From: Tropicimonas marinistellae
Lineage (GTDB): Bacteria; Pseudomonadota; Alphaproteobacteria; Rhodobacterales; Rhodobacteraceae
DNA: 64,000 nucleotides
NCBI RefSeq assembly: GCF_001509585.1
Contig: NZ_LNCI01000004.1
Span: 62,001 to 126,000 of the forward strand
Direction of reading: 5' to 3'
Every line of letters starts with the position of its first letter. Within the stretch, counting starts at the first letter, position 1. Shown piece by piece: positions 34,877 to 42,926 of the stretch. The position numbers and the translations under genes were made by a program. Below the pieces are notes generated by a model. That model worked only from the letters and a program-made list of their open reading frames with translations, was not told the DNA's origin and ran no database searches.

Positions 34877-37339
34877 TCACGCCGACGCCGCCCGCTCCCG
34901 CGTCTCGGGCGACGGGCGCCCCGGTTGGCGATCGCCGCGTTTCGTCTCCCACCAGTCGGCGAGCCGCTCGCGGGTGAGTAGCTGCGATCCGGTCAGGTGC
35001 TCCTTCGGAATGGTGTGGTTCTGCTTCATCGCGACGAGGTTCTTCACCGCCCAGTAGCCGATCTCCCACTGACGCTGCGCCTTGACGCCGGCAATGACAC
35101 CGGTCTCGATGAATTTCAGCGTCTCCTGCAGGTCATCCATGCCAACGATGGCAACCGCCCCCGACTTGCCCGCATCGACGACCGCGCGTGCCGCGCCAAT
35201 CGGGTTGGAGGCGTTGCAGGCGAAGATCCCCGCGAGATCGGGATGTGCCGCGAGCGCAGACTCGGTCAGGCGAACGGCGGTTTCGAGATTGTCGTTGTCG
35301 GGCTCCTCGAACACGATCTCCATCTCCGGGTAGGTTGCCACCGCGTCCTTGAACCCGGCGATGCGCGCCCTGTGGTTCGTGGCCGTCGGACTGCCCGCAA
35401 GGATGGCAACCTTGCCGGACCGGCCGAGCCTGTCGGCAAGGAAATGGCCGAGATCCGCGCCGTCCTGGTGATCGGCCTTGTTGCCCACGAAGGTGAAGTC
35501 CTCCGAACAGAAGGTGTCGAAGGTAATGACGTTGATACCGGCCTCCACCGCCTGCGCGATGAGCGGCGTCTCCGTGGCAGGATCGAGACAGGCCACGGCG
35601 AGCCCGTCCGGCTTGCGCTCGATGCTGGCCGCGATCCGGCGGCTGTGGTCGCCGACCTCGGCCTTCGGCGGCGCGTCCCACGTCACCCGGATGTCGATAC
35701 CATCGTCCTTCAGTTCGTCGACGGCCTTCTGCGCGCCCGCCGCCACGACGTCGTACCAGGGATGCACCACCTTTGGGATGAAGACGAGATCGAGCTTCTG
35801 CGCCACCGGGGTCAGCAGGTCCTCCTGGTCGAAGGACCGGGCATGTCCGGCCGTCGCCAGTTCCATGACATAGACGTCATTCGCCTCGCTCCGGTCGAGG
35901 ATGCCGGTCTGCCGGCCGCTCGACATGACCATGATGCGGTTGGAAACGCCAAGCACCTCGTCGAGGTCGGAACTTACGACGATGACCGCGACACCGGTTT
36001 CCGCGAGGCCGACGATGATGTCGTAGATCGAGGAGCGGGCGCCGACGTCGATACCGCGCGTCGGTTCGTCCAGCAGCACGACCTTCGGGTTCCGCGTCAA
36101 CCACTTGGCAATCACGACCTTCTGCTGGTTGCCGCCCGACATCTCGCTGGCACGCTGGTGGCCCTGGCCTTTGACACCGAATTTGCGGATGCTCTGGTCC
36201 GAGAATTCCGCCAGCTTGCTGCGGTTTATCCAGCCGGCCTTGCCGATGGACTCGAAATTCGCGTAGGCGATGTTTTCGCTGATGGTATGGTCGAGGATCA
36301 CGCCCTGAAGCTTGCGGTCCTCCGGCACCAGCACGATGCCCCGGTCTATCGCATCTCGCGGGCTGCGCGGGGTGATATCCTCGTCATTCAGCAGGACCTG
36401 CCCTTCCGCGATCGGGTCCGCCCCTGCGATCGCCCGCACGAGTTCGGTCCGGCCGGCGCCCACAAGGCCCGCGATACCGAAAATCTCGCCCTTCCGGACA
36501 CCGAAGTTGACGTCTGCGAAGGTCCCGTTGGGCGACGAGAGACCCCGCACCTCCAGAACGGTTTCCTCCTGTGGCGTGGGGACATCGGGGAACATGCGCC
36601 CGAGGCTGCGGCCCACCATCGCCTCCACGATGGTCCGGACGGGGATGTCGGCGGTGTCGAATTCCTTGACCTTCGCGCCGTCCCGGAAAACCACGATACG
36701 GTCGGCGATCTGTTTGATCTCCTCGAGCCGGTGCGAAATGTAGATGATCCCGACGCCCTCGGACTTGAGCTTTTCGATCTGCTTGAACAGGAGCTTGGTC
36801 TCCGCGCCGCCGAGCGCGGCGGTCGGCTCGTCCAGGATCAGCAGCTTTGCATTCAGCGTCAGCGCCTTTGCGATCTCGATCAGCTGTTGATTTGCGGTCG
36901 ACAGGCCTTTCACGAGGCGGCGCGGCGAGATGTCGAGACCAAGGCGCTCCAGCCCCTGGTAGGCACGCCGGTCCATTTCCTTCCGGTTGAGCCTGCCGCC
37001 GGTCATCGGGTACCTGCCGACGAAAATGTTCTCCGCCACGGTCAGGTGCGGCAACAGCATGAGTTCCTGATGGATCATCGCGACGCCGGAATCGATCGAC
37101 TCGCGGGGGTTGGCGGGCGCGTAGTCCGCGCCCTGCCATGTCATCTCTCCGGCGGTCGGGAGGATGGTGCCGGAGATGATGTTCGAAACGGTCGACTTGC
37201 CGGCACCGTTCTCGCCAAGGAGCGCCACGACTTCTCCGGCATAGATATCCAGGTCGATGTCGTGCAGCACTTCAATCGGCCCGTAGGACTTCTTGATGTT
37301 CCGCAGTGACAGGATCGGAGATTTGCCTTCGGTCGTCAT
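34877..37339 (-). CDS. Double ABC ATPase fused to a sugar-binding-protein domain
   Basis: 820 residues. Residues 1-498 are a complete RbsA-like ATPase: Walker A GENGAGKST (42-50), Walker B LLILDEPTAAL, then a second cassette with the degenerate GLVGAGRTE, signature MSGGNQQ and LLDEPTRGID. Residues about 515-790 are a type I periplasmic-binding-protein domain (VFIPKVVHPWYDVVAAGAQK; GINVITFDTFC; GIFACNASNPIGAARA; VAIVGMDDLQETLKF; GVKAQRQWEIGYWAVKN). The usual RbsA length is about 500. No signal peptide or membrane helix separates the parts, so the sugar-binding domain should face the cytoplasm. A separate secreted binding protein is encoded next door. Start ATG 37339 has AAGGGAA upstream. Confidence 0.9.
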   Translation of the reverse strand: MTTEGKSPILSLRNIKKSYGPIEVLHDIDLDIYAGEVVALLGENGAGKSTVSNIISGTILPTAGEMTWQGADYAPANPRESIDSGVAMIHQELMLLPHLTVAENIFVGRYPMTGGRLNRKEMDRRAYQGLERLGLDISPRRLVKGLSTANQQLIEIAKALTLNAKLLILDEPTAALGGAETKLLFKQIEKLKSEGVGIIYISHRLEEIKQIADRIVVFRDGAKVKEFDTADIPVRTIVEAMVGRSLGRMFPDVPTPQEETVLEVRGLSSPNGTFADVNFGVRKGEIFGIAGLVGAGRTELVRAIAGADPIAEGQVLLNDEDITPRSPRDAIDRGIVLVPEDRKLQGVILDHTISENIAYANFESIGKAGWINRSKLAEFSDQSIRKFGVKGQGHQRASEMSGGNQQKVVIAKWLTRNPKVVLLDEPTRGIDVGARSSIYDIIVGLAETGVAVIVVSSDLDEVLGVSNRIMVMSSGRQTGILDRSEANDVYVMELATAGHARSFDQEDLLTPVAQKLDLVFIPKVVHPWYDVVAAGAQKAVDELKDDGIDIRVTWDAPPKAEVGDHSRRIAASIERKPDGLAVACLDPATETPLIAQAVEAGINVITFDTFCSEDFTFVGNKADHQDGADLGHFLADRLGRSGKVAILAGSPTATNHRARIAGFKDAVATYPEMEIVFEEPDNDNLETAVRLTESALAAHPDLAGIFACNASNPIGAARAVVDAGKSGAVAIVGMDDLQETLKFIETGVIAGVKAQRQWEIGYWAVKNLVAMKQNHTIPKEHLTGSQLLTRERLADWWETKRGDRQPGRPSPETRERAASA

Positions 37340-37378
37340 GACATTCCCTTTCGATCTACGGTACCGGAGTTGCGCCGC

Positions 37379-38314
37379 TTACGGGTGCTGCTCGACGTAT
37401 TGCGGTGCGTCTTCGCAGGTGGTGAGAACCGCGTTCGGGGTCTGACGCTCCGGCACGCTTTCGCCAGCGGCAACCTTGATCGCGGAATCCACGGCAAGGC
37501 GGCCCATCAGCTGGGTGCTCTGGGTCGCTGTCACGACGAAGGGACCCTCGCATTCCGCCAGGTACTCGAGCGCCGCGACGTCGCCGTCATAGCCGCCGAT
37601 GATGACCTGATCGGAAAGACCGGCAACGTCGGTCGCCTTGGCCGCCCCCATGGCAAGCCCGTCGGCCTGGCCGAAGATGATCTTCAGGTCGGGATGCGCC
37701 TGCAGCATGTTCTGGGCAATCGAGAAACCCTCGTCCGGCGACCACATCTGGCTCCATTGCTGGGTGACCAGCTCCACGCCGGGATTCTCGTTGATGGCGC
37801 GTTCGCAGCCCTGGAAGCGAAGAACCTCGGGGGTGGTGCCCTTCTGGCCGTGGATGATGGCCATCTTGCCCTCGCCACCGGCCAGCTTGATGATGTGGTC
37901 GCAGACCTGGTAGGCGGATTCGATGCTCTCACCGGCGATGAACGTATCGCCCGGCTCGCCTTCGGGGAAGCGGTCCACGTTGATGACCGGGATCCCTTCG
38001 GCGCGCGCCAGGCGCGTCGGGACCGCGGCCGCCGCGGCACCGGCAGGGATGTAGATGAACGCGTCGATGCCCTGGGTCATGAAGTCCTGAACCTGACTCA
38101 CTTGGGTCGCGGTGTCGTTCTTGGCATCTGCCACGATGACCTCGATCCCCAGCTCCTTGCCGTAGTTTTCGACACCCAGCTTGATCTGGTTGAAAAAGTC
38201 CGCCTGCAGGTTCGGAACGGCGAGACCGATCTTCTTCACCTCGTCGGCGCCGGCAACTCCGGCAATCGAGGCAACCGCTGTCGCAGCGATCAGGGCCTTG
38301 AACGTCGTTTTCAT
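37379..38314 (-). CDS. Sugar ABC transporter substrate-binding protein
   Basis: A 311-residue periplasmic sugar-binding protein from ATG 38314 (SD GGAGGAG). The signal peptide ends GVAGA-D. Family stretches are NLQADFFNQIKLGVENYG, DFMTQGIDAFIYIPAGAAAA, VINVDRFPEG, FGQADGLAMGAAKA and GGYDGDVAALEYL. It delivers ligand to the permease encoded upstream and the ATPase fusion downstream. It is only loosely similar to the domain fused to the ATPase, so that domain does not look like a recent copy of this gene. Confidence 0.92.
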   Translation of the reverse strand: MKTTFKALIAATAVASIAGVAGADEVKKIGLAVPNLQADFFNQIKLGVENYGKELGIEVIVADAKNDTATQVSQVQDFMTQGIDAFIYIPAGAAAAAVPTRLARAEGIPVINVDRFPEGEPGDTFIAGESIESAYQVCDHIIKLAGGEGKMAIIHGQKGTTPEVLRFQGCERAINENPGVELVTQQWSQMWSPDEGFSIAQNMLQAHPDLKIIFGQADGLAMGAAKATDVAGLSDQVIIGGYDGDVAALEYLAECEGPFVVTATQSTQLMGRLAVDSAIKVAAGESVPERQTPNAVLTTCEDAPQYVEQHP

Positions 38315-38431
38315 GAGTAACTCCTCCACATTGGAATGGTCCGCTCTCTCAGCTTGGACCCGTTGAAGCCCGACAGTGCGGACCGGTCAGCGGGAGAAGC
38401 GGACCTCGGCCGCTCCCCCGAATTCGTCTCC

Positions 38432-39406
38432 CTATCTGCGCTTGAAGGTCTCGGCGGCGACGGCCAGCACGATAACCAGACCGATGATGACGGCCTGCAG
38501 GAAGGGAGAGACGCTCAGCAGGTTCAGGCCGTTGCGCAACACGCCGATGATCAGAACCCCGATGATCGTGCCGACAACGCCGCCGGTACCGCCCGACAAG
38601 CTCGTGCCGCCGATGACGACCGCGGCGATGGCATCGAGCTCATAGGCCACACCGGAACTGGGCTGGACCGAGTCGAGGCGCGCCGCGAGCAGGATGCCGG
38701 CAAGGCCGGACAGGAACGCCGAGGCCACGTAGACCAGAACTGTCGTGCGATTCACGTTGATCCCCGCGAGCCGCGCCACTTCCGGGTTTCCGCCGATGGC
38801 GTAGAGCGACCGGCCGCCCTCCCGGTAGCGCAGGAACACGAAGGCGAGCACGAACACGACCAGCATGACGGCCACGGTCATCGTCAGGACACCGCCGTAG
38901 CGAATGATGGCCGACATGTTGAACCAGGCCGGAAAGCCGATGATCTGCGAGCCGTTGGTGATCATGTTGGCAAGGCCACGCGCGATCGACATCATCGCGA
39001 GCGTCGCGATGAATGGGGGCACACCGAATGTCGTGATCATCATGCCGGAGGCCCCGCCGCAGATGGCGGCCGCTGCCAGCGCGCCGGTAATCGCGATGCT
39101 CATCGGCATTCCGGCTTCGACGTTCAGATAGCCGAGCACCATCATCGCCAGCGCAAGCACGGAGCCGACCGACAGGTCGATGCCCGCAATCAGGATCACG
39201 AAGGTCATCCCGACCGCCATGATCCCGAGCACGGTGATCTGATCCATGATGTTCAGGAAGTTCCGGAACGACATGAACGAGTCGGACGCGAATGTCAGAA
39301 ACGCGCAGAGGAGCAGCAGACCGATCAACGGCCCCGTCGCTCCGCTCAAGGAAAACAAGCTCGCGACAGAAGGTTTCACCGAGCCGTCTTTGGCGATCGA
39401 AGTCAT
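38432..39406 (-). CDS. Sugar ABC transporter permease
   Basis: A 324-residue RbsC-type permease from ATG 39406 (SD GGGAGGA). It has eight to ten membrane helices with the conserved LIAGIDLSVGSVLALAMM, TFGVPPFIATLAMMSIARG and GGTSLSGGTGGVVGT. It is the first gene of the minus-strand transport operon, an unusual order since the binding protein normally comes first. Divergent from the transketolase operon, with 211 bp of AT-rich control region between. Confidence 0.92.
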   Translation of the reverse strand: MTSIAKDGSVKPSVASLFSLSGATGPLIGLLLLCAFLTFASDSFMSFRNFLNIMDQITVLGIMAVGMTFVILIAGIDLSVGSVLALAMMVLGYLNVEAGMPMSIAITGALAAAAICGGASGMMITTFGVPPFIATLAMMSIARGLANMITNGSQIIGFPAWFNMSAIIRYGGVLTMTVAVMLVVFVLAFVFLRYREGGRSLYAIGGNPEVARLAGINVNRTTVLVYVASAFLSGLAGILLAARLDSVQPSSGVAYELDAIAAVVIGGTSLSGGTGGVVGTIIGVLIIGVLRNGLNLLSVSPFLQAVIIGLVIVLAVAAETFKRR

Positions 39407-39421
39407 GATTCCTCCCAAACC

Positions 39422-39448
39422 TTGCATATATATACAGAGCTGATGCAA
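39422..39448. promoter_or_regulatory. Inverted repeat TTGCAT-N15-ATGCAA before the permease gene
   Basis: Perfect 6-bp arms (39422-39427 and 39443-39448) flank an alternating TATATATA stretch, 16 bp upstream of the permease start codon. Position and symmetry suggest a repressor site over the transporter promoter. The regulator is unknown, but the SorC-type protein at 42927 is the only regulator in the island. Confidence 0.4.
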
Positions 39449-39536
39449 CATTCGTATCCGGAGGCGACCGGGCAGTCAAACCCTTTCTACTTCGTTTCAT
39501 CTTTTTTACATGCTCTCTATATCTGACGCGCGCACA

Positions 39537-39586
39537 GCCCTTACTGCATATCGCGCTTGACATAAGGGCCGTTTTGAAATTTTACT
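39537..39586 (+). promoter_or_regulatory. Promoter and operator of the transketolase operon
   Basis: A perfect -35 hexamer TTGACA (39557-39562) is followed after 18 bp by TTTACT (39581-39586) as -10, 32 bp before the ATG at 39618. GCCCTTA (39537-39543) and TAAGGGC (39563-39569) form a 7-bp inverted repeat with 19 bp between, straddling the -35. This is a likely operator for the SorC-type regulator encoded downstream. Confidence 0.6.
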
Positions 39587-39617
39587 GTAGCAAGAATTTT
39601 TATGCAGGGAGAGCCAC

Positions 39618-40439
39618 ATGACTACCGAAGACCTTCGGCGTATGGCGAACAGGATTCGCCGCCGCGATCTCCAGGCCGTCTTCGAAGCAGGCGCAGGCCA
39701 TATCGGTGGCGAAATGTCTGTAACCGATATCCTTACGGCGCTGTATTTCCGAATCCTCAACGTCGATCCCGCAAATCCGCTCGATCCCGAGCGCGACCGT
39801 TTCGTCCTCAGCAAGGGCCATACGGCCTGTGCGCTCTACGTCACGCTGGCCGAGAAGGGCTTCATCCCGAAGGAGGAGGTCGCCACGTTTCTCAAGCCCC
39901 ATTCGCGCCTGAACGGCCACCCGAATCGCACCAAGGTCCCCGGGGTGGAGACGAATACGGGTCCGCTCGGCCACGGGCTCCCGGTGGCGGTGGGCATGGC
40001 GATATCGGCGAAATTGAGCGGCGCCGCCTGGCGCACCTTCGTCGTGACCGGCGATGGGGAAATGCAGGAGGGGAGCAACTGGGAGGCGTTGTCATCCGCC
40101 GCCCAATACAAGCTCGACAACCTGACGCTGATCATCGACCACAATCGCCTGCAGCAGGGCGCGCGGCTGGCCGACACGAACAACCTCGCCCCCTTCGCGC
40201 CAAAGCTCGAAGCCTTCGGTTGGGCCGTCCGGGAGATCGACGGTCACGACATGGACCAGATCGTCGCCGCCCTCTCACCCGACAGCGTGACGCCCGGAAA
40301 GCCCAACGCGATCGTGGCGCATACCAACAAGGGCCACGGGATTTCATTCATGTCCGACAACGTCGCCTGGCACCACAAGGTGCCGAACGCCGAGCAATAC
40401 AAACAGGCCATGGCCGAGCTTGAGGAGGCTGTCCAATGA
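39618..40439 (+). CDS. Transketolase-like enzyme, N-terminal (ThDP-binding) subunit
   Basis: 273 residues covering the pyrophosphate half of transketolase. It has AGAGHIGGEMSVTDILTALY, SKGHTACALY, GPLGHGLPVAVGMA and the ThDP motif that starts GDGEMQEG and ends about 30 residues later in DHN. In such split enzymes this subunit binds Mg-ThDP and pairs with the C-terminal subunit encoded by the next gene, which overlaps by 4 bp (ATGA). It should cleave or transfer a two-carbon ketol unit from a ketose phosphate. Comparable split transketolases act on apulose-4-phosphate or sulfofructose in known pathways. Confidence 0.9.
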   Translation: MTTEDLRRMANRIRRRDLQAVFEAGAGHIGGEMSVTDILTALYFRILNVDPANPLDPERDRFVLSKGHTACALYVTLAEKGFIPKEEVATFLKPHSRLNGHPNRTKVPGVETNTGPLGHGLPVAVGMAISAKLSGAAWRTFVVTGDGEMQEGSNWEALSSAAQYKLDNLTLIIDHNRLQQGARLADTNNLAPFAPKLEAFGWAVREIDGHDMDQIVAALSPDSVTPGKPNAIVAHTNKGHGISFMSDNVAWHHKVPNAEQYKQAMAELEEAVQ

Positions 40440-41395
40440 ACGCCGTGACCAAAGAGCCGAAACTCTACGATTGCCGCGACGCCTTCACCGCAACGCTTGA
40501 GGCGATGGCCGCGGAGAACGGCGATATCGTCGCCGTCTGCAACGATTCCGTCGGCTCTTCCAAGCTCGCCGGTTTCCGCGACCGGTTCCCGGAGCGCCTG
40601 ATCAACGTCGGCATCGCCGAGCAGACGCTCGTCGGGGTTGGCGCGGGCCTCGCAAATGGCGGCAAGCTCCCCTTTGTCTGCGGCGCGGCCTGCTTCCTGA
40701 CCGGCCGGGCGCTGGAGCAGATCAAGGCCGATGTCGCCTATTCCGACACCAATGTGAAGCTCGTCGGAATCAGCTCCGGAATGGCCTATGGCGAGCTTGG
40801 CCCGACACACCATTCGACCGAGGATTTCGCCTGGGTCCGGGCGATTCCCAACGTCGCCGTCGTGGCGCCCTGCGACAATGTCGAGACCGCCGCCGCCGTC
40901 GCCTTCGCCGCCGAGTACACGGGGCCGATCTTCCTGCGGCTGAGCCGCGTCGGCGTGCCGCAACTGCTGCCCGACGACCACAGGTTCGAGCTCGGCAAGG
41001 CCGTGACCCTACGCGACGGGACCGATGTCACGATCATTGCCAACGGCGTGCTGACCCATCGCGCGATGCTCGCGGCCGACAAACTTGCCGCGGCCGGTAT
41101 CGAAGCGCGCGTTCTCAACATGGCGACCGTCCGCCCGATCGACGAAGACGCGATCGTGAAGGCCGCCGAGGAAACCGGCGCCATCGTCACCTGCGAGGAA
41201 CACACGATCTTCGGCGGGCTCGGCAGCGCCGTGGCCGAAGTCGTGGTGGAAACGCGGCCGGCTCTGATGAAGCGCCTCGGCGTGCCCGGCATCTTCCCTC
41301 CGACCGGCAGCGCGAACTTCCTGCTGGACGAGTTCGGGATGTCCCCCGACGGCATCGCCGCGGCCGCCAGCGACCTGATCGAACGGAAAGCGTAG
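40436..41395 (+). CDS. Transketolase-like enzyme, C-terminal subunit
   Basis: A 319-residue pyrimidine-binding plus C-terminal transketolase part. It has RLINVGIAEQTLVGVGAGLA carrying the catalytic Glu, PFVCGAACFLTGRALEQIK, GPTHHSTEDFAWVRAIPN and a C-terminal regulatory fold (VTIIANGVLTHRAMLAADKL; HTIFGGLGSAVAEVV). Translation is coupled to the N-terminal subunit. Together they form one heteromeric transketolase. The donor is probably the product of the FGGY kinase that follows. Confidence 0.9.
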   Translation: MNAVTKEPKLYDCRDAFTATLEAMAAENGDIVAVCNDSVGSSKLAGFRDRFPERLINVGIAEQTLVGVGAGLANGGKLPFVCGAACFLTGRALEQIKADVAYSDTNVKLVGISSGMAYGELGPTHHSTEDFAWVRAIPNVAVVAPCDNVETAAAVAFAAEYTGPIFLRLSRVGVPQLLPDDHRFELGKAVTLRDGTDVTIIANGVLTHRAMLAADKLAAAGIEARVLNMATVRPIDEDAIVKAAEETGAIVTCEEHTIFGGLGSAVAEVVVETRPALMKRLGVPGIFPPTGSANFLLDEFGMSPDGIAAAASDLIERKA

Positions 41396-41404
41396 GAGCG
41401 CATC

Positions 41405-42877
41405 ATGAAACGGGCAGTTCTGGCCATCGACGAAGGCACGACGAACAGCAAGGCCATTCTGGTGCTCGAGTCGGGGGAAATCGTTGCGCGGGGGTCCTGC
41501 CCGGTCGAGACGAAACATCCGCAATCGGGCTGGGTGGAACAGGATGCCACGCAGGTCTGGACCAGCACCGTCACGGCGATCCGGGAATGCCTGGCCGCCG
41601 GACCGGAGGTCGAGATCGTCGCGATCGGCATTTCCAACCAGCGCGAATCGATCATGACCTGGGACAAGGCCACCGGCGCACCGCTCGGACCGCTCGTAAC
41701 CTGGCAATGCCGGCGGACCGCCGCCGCCTGCGAAGCGCTCAGAGCGGCCGGCAAGGAAGAGGACGTCATCGCCCGCACCGGCCTGCCGATCGATCCGCTG
41801 TTCCCCGCCACGAAGGTGGGATGGCTGCTCGAGAATCACTGTGCCGGCAAGGCACCGTCCGACATTTGCATCGGGACGGTCGATTCCTGGCTGATCTGGA
41901 ACTTCTCCGGCGGCACGGTTCATGCCTGCGACGCCTCCAACGCCGCGCGCACGCAACTCTACAACATCTCTGAGGGCCACTGGGACGAGACGCTCTGCGC
42001 GATCTTCGACGTTCCCATGGACGCGCTTGCCGAGGTGCACGATTCCTCCCACGTCTTCGCCCGCACATCGGGCGTGGACGGCCTCCCTGACGGGTTGCCG
42101 GTCGCCTCGGCGATCGGCGACTCGCACGGGGCGCTCTTCGGGCATGGCGCCTACGGGCTCGGCGACGGCAAGGTCACCTTCGGCACGGGGTCGTCCGTCA
42201 TGACGACACTGCCGGAGTTCATCATCCCCCCCAAGGGGGTCACCACGACAATCGCATGGCGGCTCGACGGCAAGCCGACCTACGCGTTCGAAGGCAATAT
42301 CCTCGTCAGCGCCTCGATCCTGCCGTGGACGGCCGACCTCCTCGGGCAGGCGGATGTCACGACGTTGCTCGACCTGGCGCAGACCGTGGACAGCACACTC
42401 GGCGTCATGCTGGTTCCGGCCCATGTCGGCCTCGGCTCGCCGCATTGGAACGCCGAGGCGCGCGGCCTGATCTGCGGGCTCTCCTTCAACACCGGCAGGG
42501 CGCATGTCGCCCGCGCCGCGGCGGAGAGCATGGCCTTCCAGGTCGCCGATGTCTTCGAGATCGTCGAGCAGAATACCGGCATGGGAATCGGCCGCCTCTT
42601 CGTCGATGGCGGCCCCAGCCGGAACCCGTTCCTGATGGGCATGGTCGCCGACTACATCGACCATCCGGTGATCGGCGGCGAGAGCACCGAAGCATCGGCG
42701 CTCGGTGCGGCCTACCTGGCGGGGCTGGCCACCGGCTTCTGGCCGGATCTGGAGACCATCGGATCGCTGCCCGAGCACAGCGCGGAAATCGCCCCGACGC
42801 TCGCGGCCACAGAGCGGCAGTCGGCGCGGGCCACATGGCGCGCGGCGGTGGACCGGGCGACTCTTGGCACCGAATAA
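41405..42877 (+). CDS. FGGY-family carbohydrate kinase (glycerol-kinase-like)
   Basis: A 490-residue FGGY kinase. The phosphate-1 loop is AIDEGTTNSKAILVL at residue 6 onward. Then come GISNQRESIMTWDKATG, VDSWLIWNFSGG, GDSHGALFGHGAYG, FGTGSSVMTTL and the C-terminal FVDGGPSRNPFLMGMVADYI. It is closest in look to glycerol kinase, but the island contains no glycerol facilitator or GlpD. A ketose or tetritol/pentitol-derived sugar is therefore more likely as substrate, with the phosphorylated product passed to the split transketolase. It starts 9 bp after the transketolase C subunit with TAGGAG. Confidence 0.88.
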   Translation: MKRAVLAIDEGTTNSKAILVLESGEIVARGSCPVETKHPQSGWVEQDATQVWTSTVTAIRECLAAGPEVEIVAIGISNQRESIMTWDKATGAPLGPLVTWQCRRTAAACEALRAAGKEEDVIARTGLPIDPLFPATKVGWLLENHCAGKAPSDICIGTVDSWLIWNFSGGTVHACDASNAARTQLYNISEGHWDETLCAIFDVPMDALAEVHDSSHVFARTSGVDGLPDGLPVASAIGDSHGALFGHGAYGLGDGKVTFGTGSSVMTTLPEFIIPPKGVTTTIAWRLDGKPTYAFEGNILVSASILPWTADLLGQADVTTLLDLAQTVDSTLGVMLVPAHVGLGSPHWNAEARGLICGLSFNTGRAHVARAAAESMAFQVADVFEIVEQNTGMGIGRLFVDGGPSRNPFLMGMVADYIDHPVIGGESTEASALGAAYLAGLATGFWPDLETIGSLPEHSAEIAPTLAATERQSARATWRAAVDRATLGTE

Positions 42878-42909
42878 TTATTCGGGGTAGGACGATTGCG
42901 TCCTATCCC
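42870..42909 (+). repeat. Two adjoining hairpins between kinase and SorC genes
   Basis: CCGAATAATTATTCGG (42870-42885) is a perfect 16-bp palindrome that contains the kinase stop codon. It overlaps by two bases a second stem, GGGGTAGGAC (42884-42893) with GTCCTATCCC (42900-42909), which has one G-T pair and the loop GATTGC. The two stems compete, so this may be an attenuator, a processing site or an operator for the SorC-type gene that starts at GTG 42927. Confidence 0.5.
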
Positions 42910-42926
42910 GATCAAGGAGTGTCCAG

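Noticed and set aside
34997-37309. 770-codon plus-strand frame opposite the ABC fusion gene
   Set aside because: Its protein is His/Asp/Arg-rich with no motif, while the opposite strand encodes complete ATPase signatures.
41009-42778. 589-codon minus-strand frame opposite the transketolase C subunit and kinase
   Set aside because: Low-complexity Arg/Gly/Asp sequence; the plus strand has conserved kinase and transketolase motifs.
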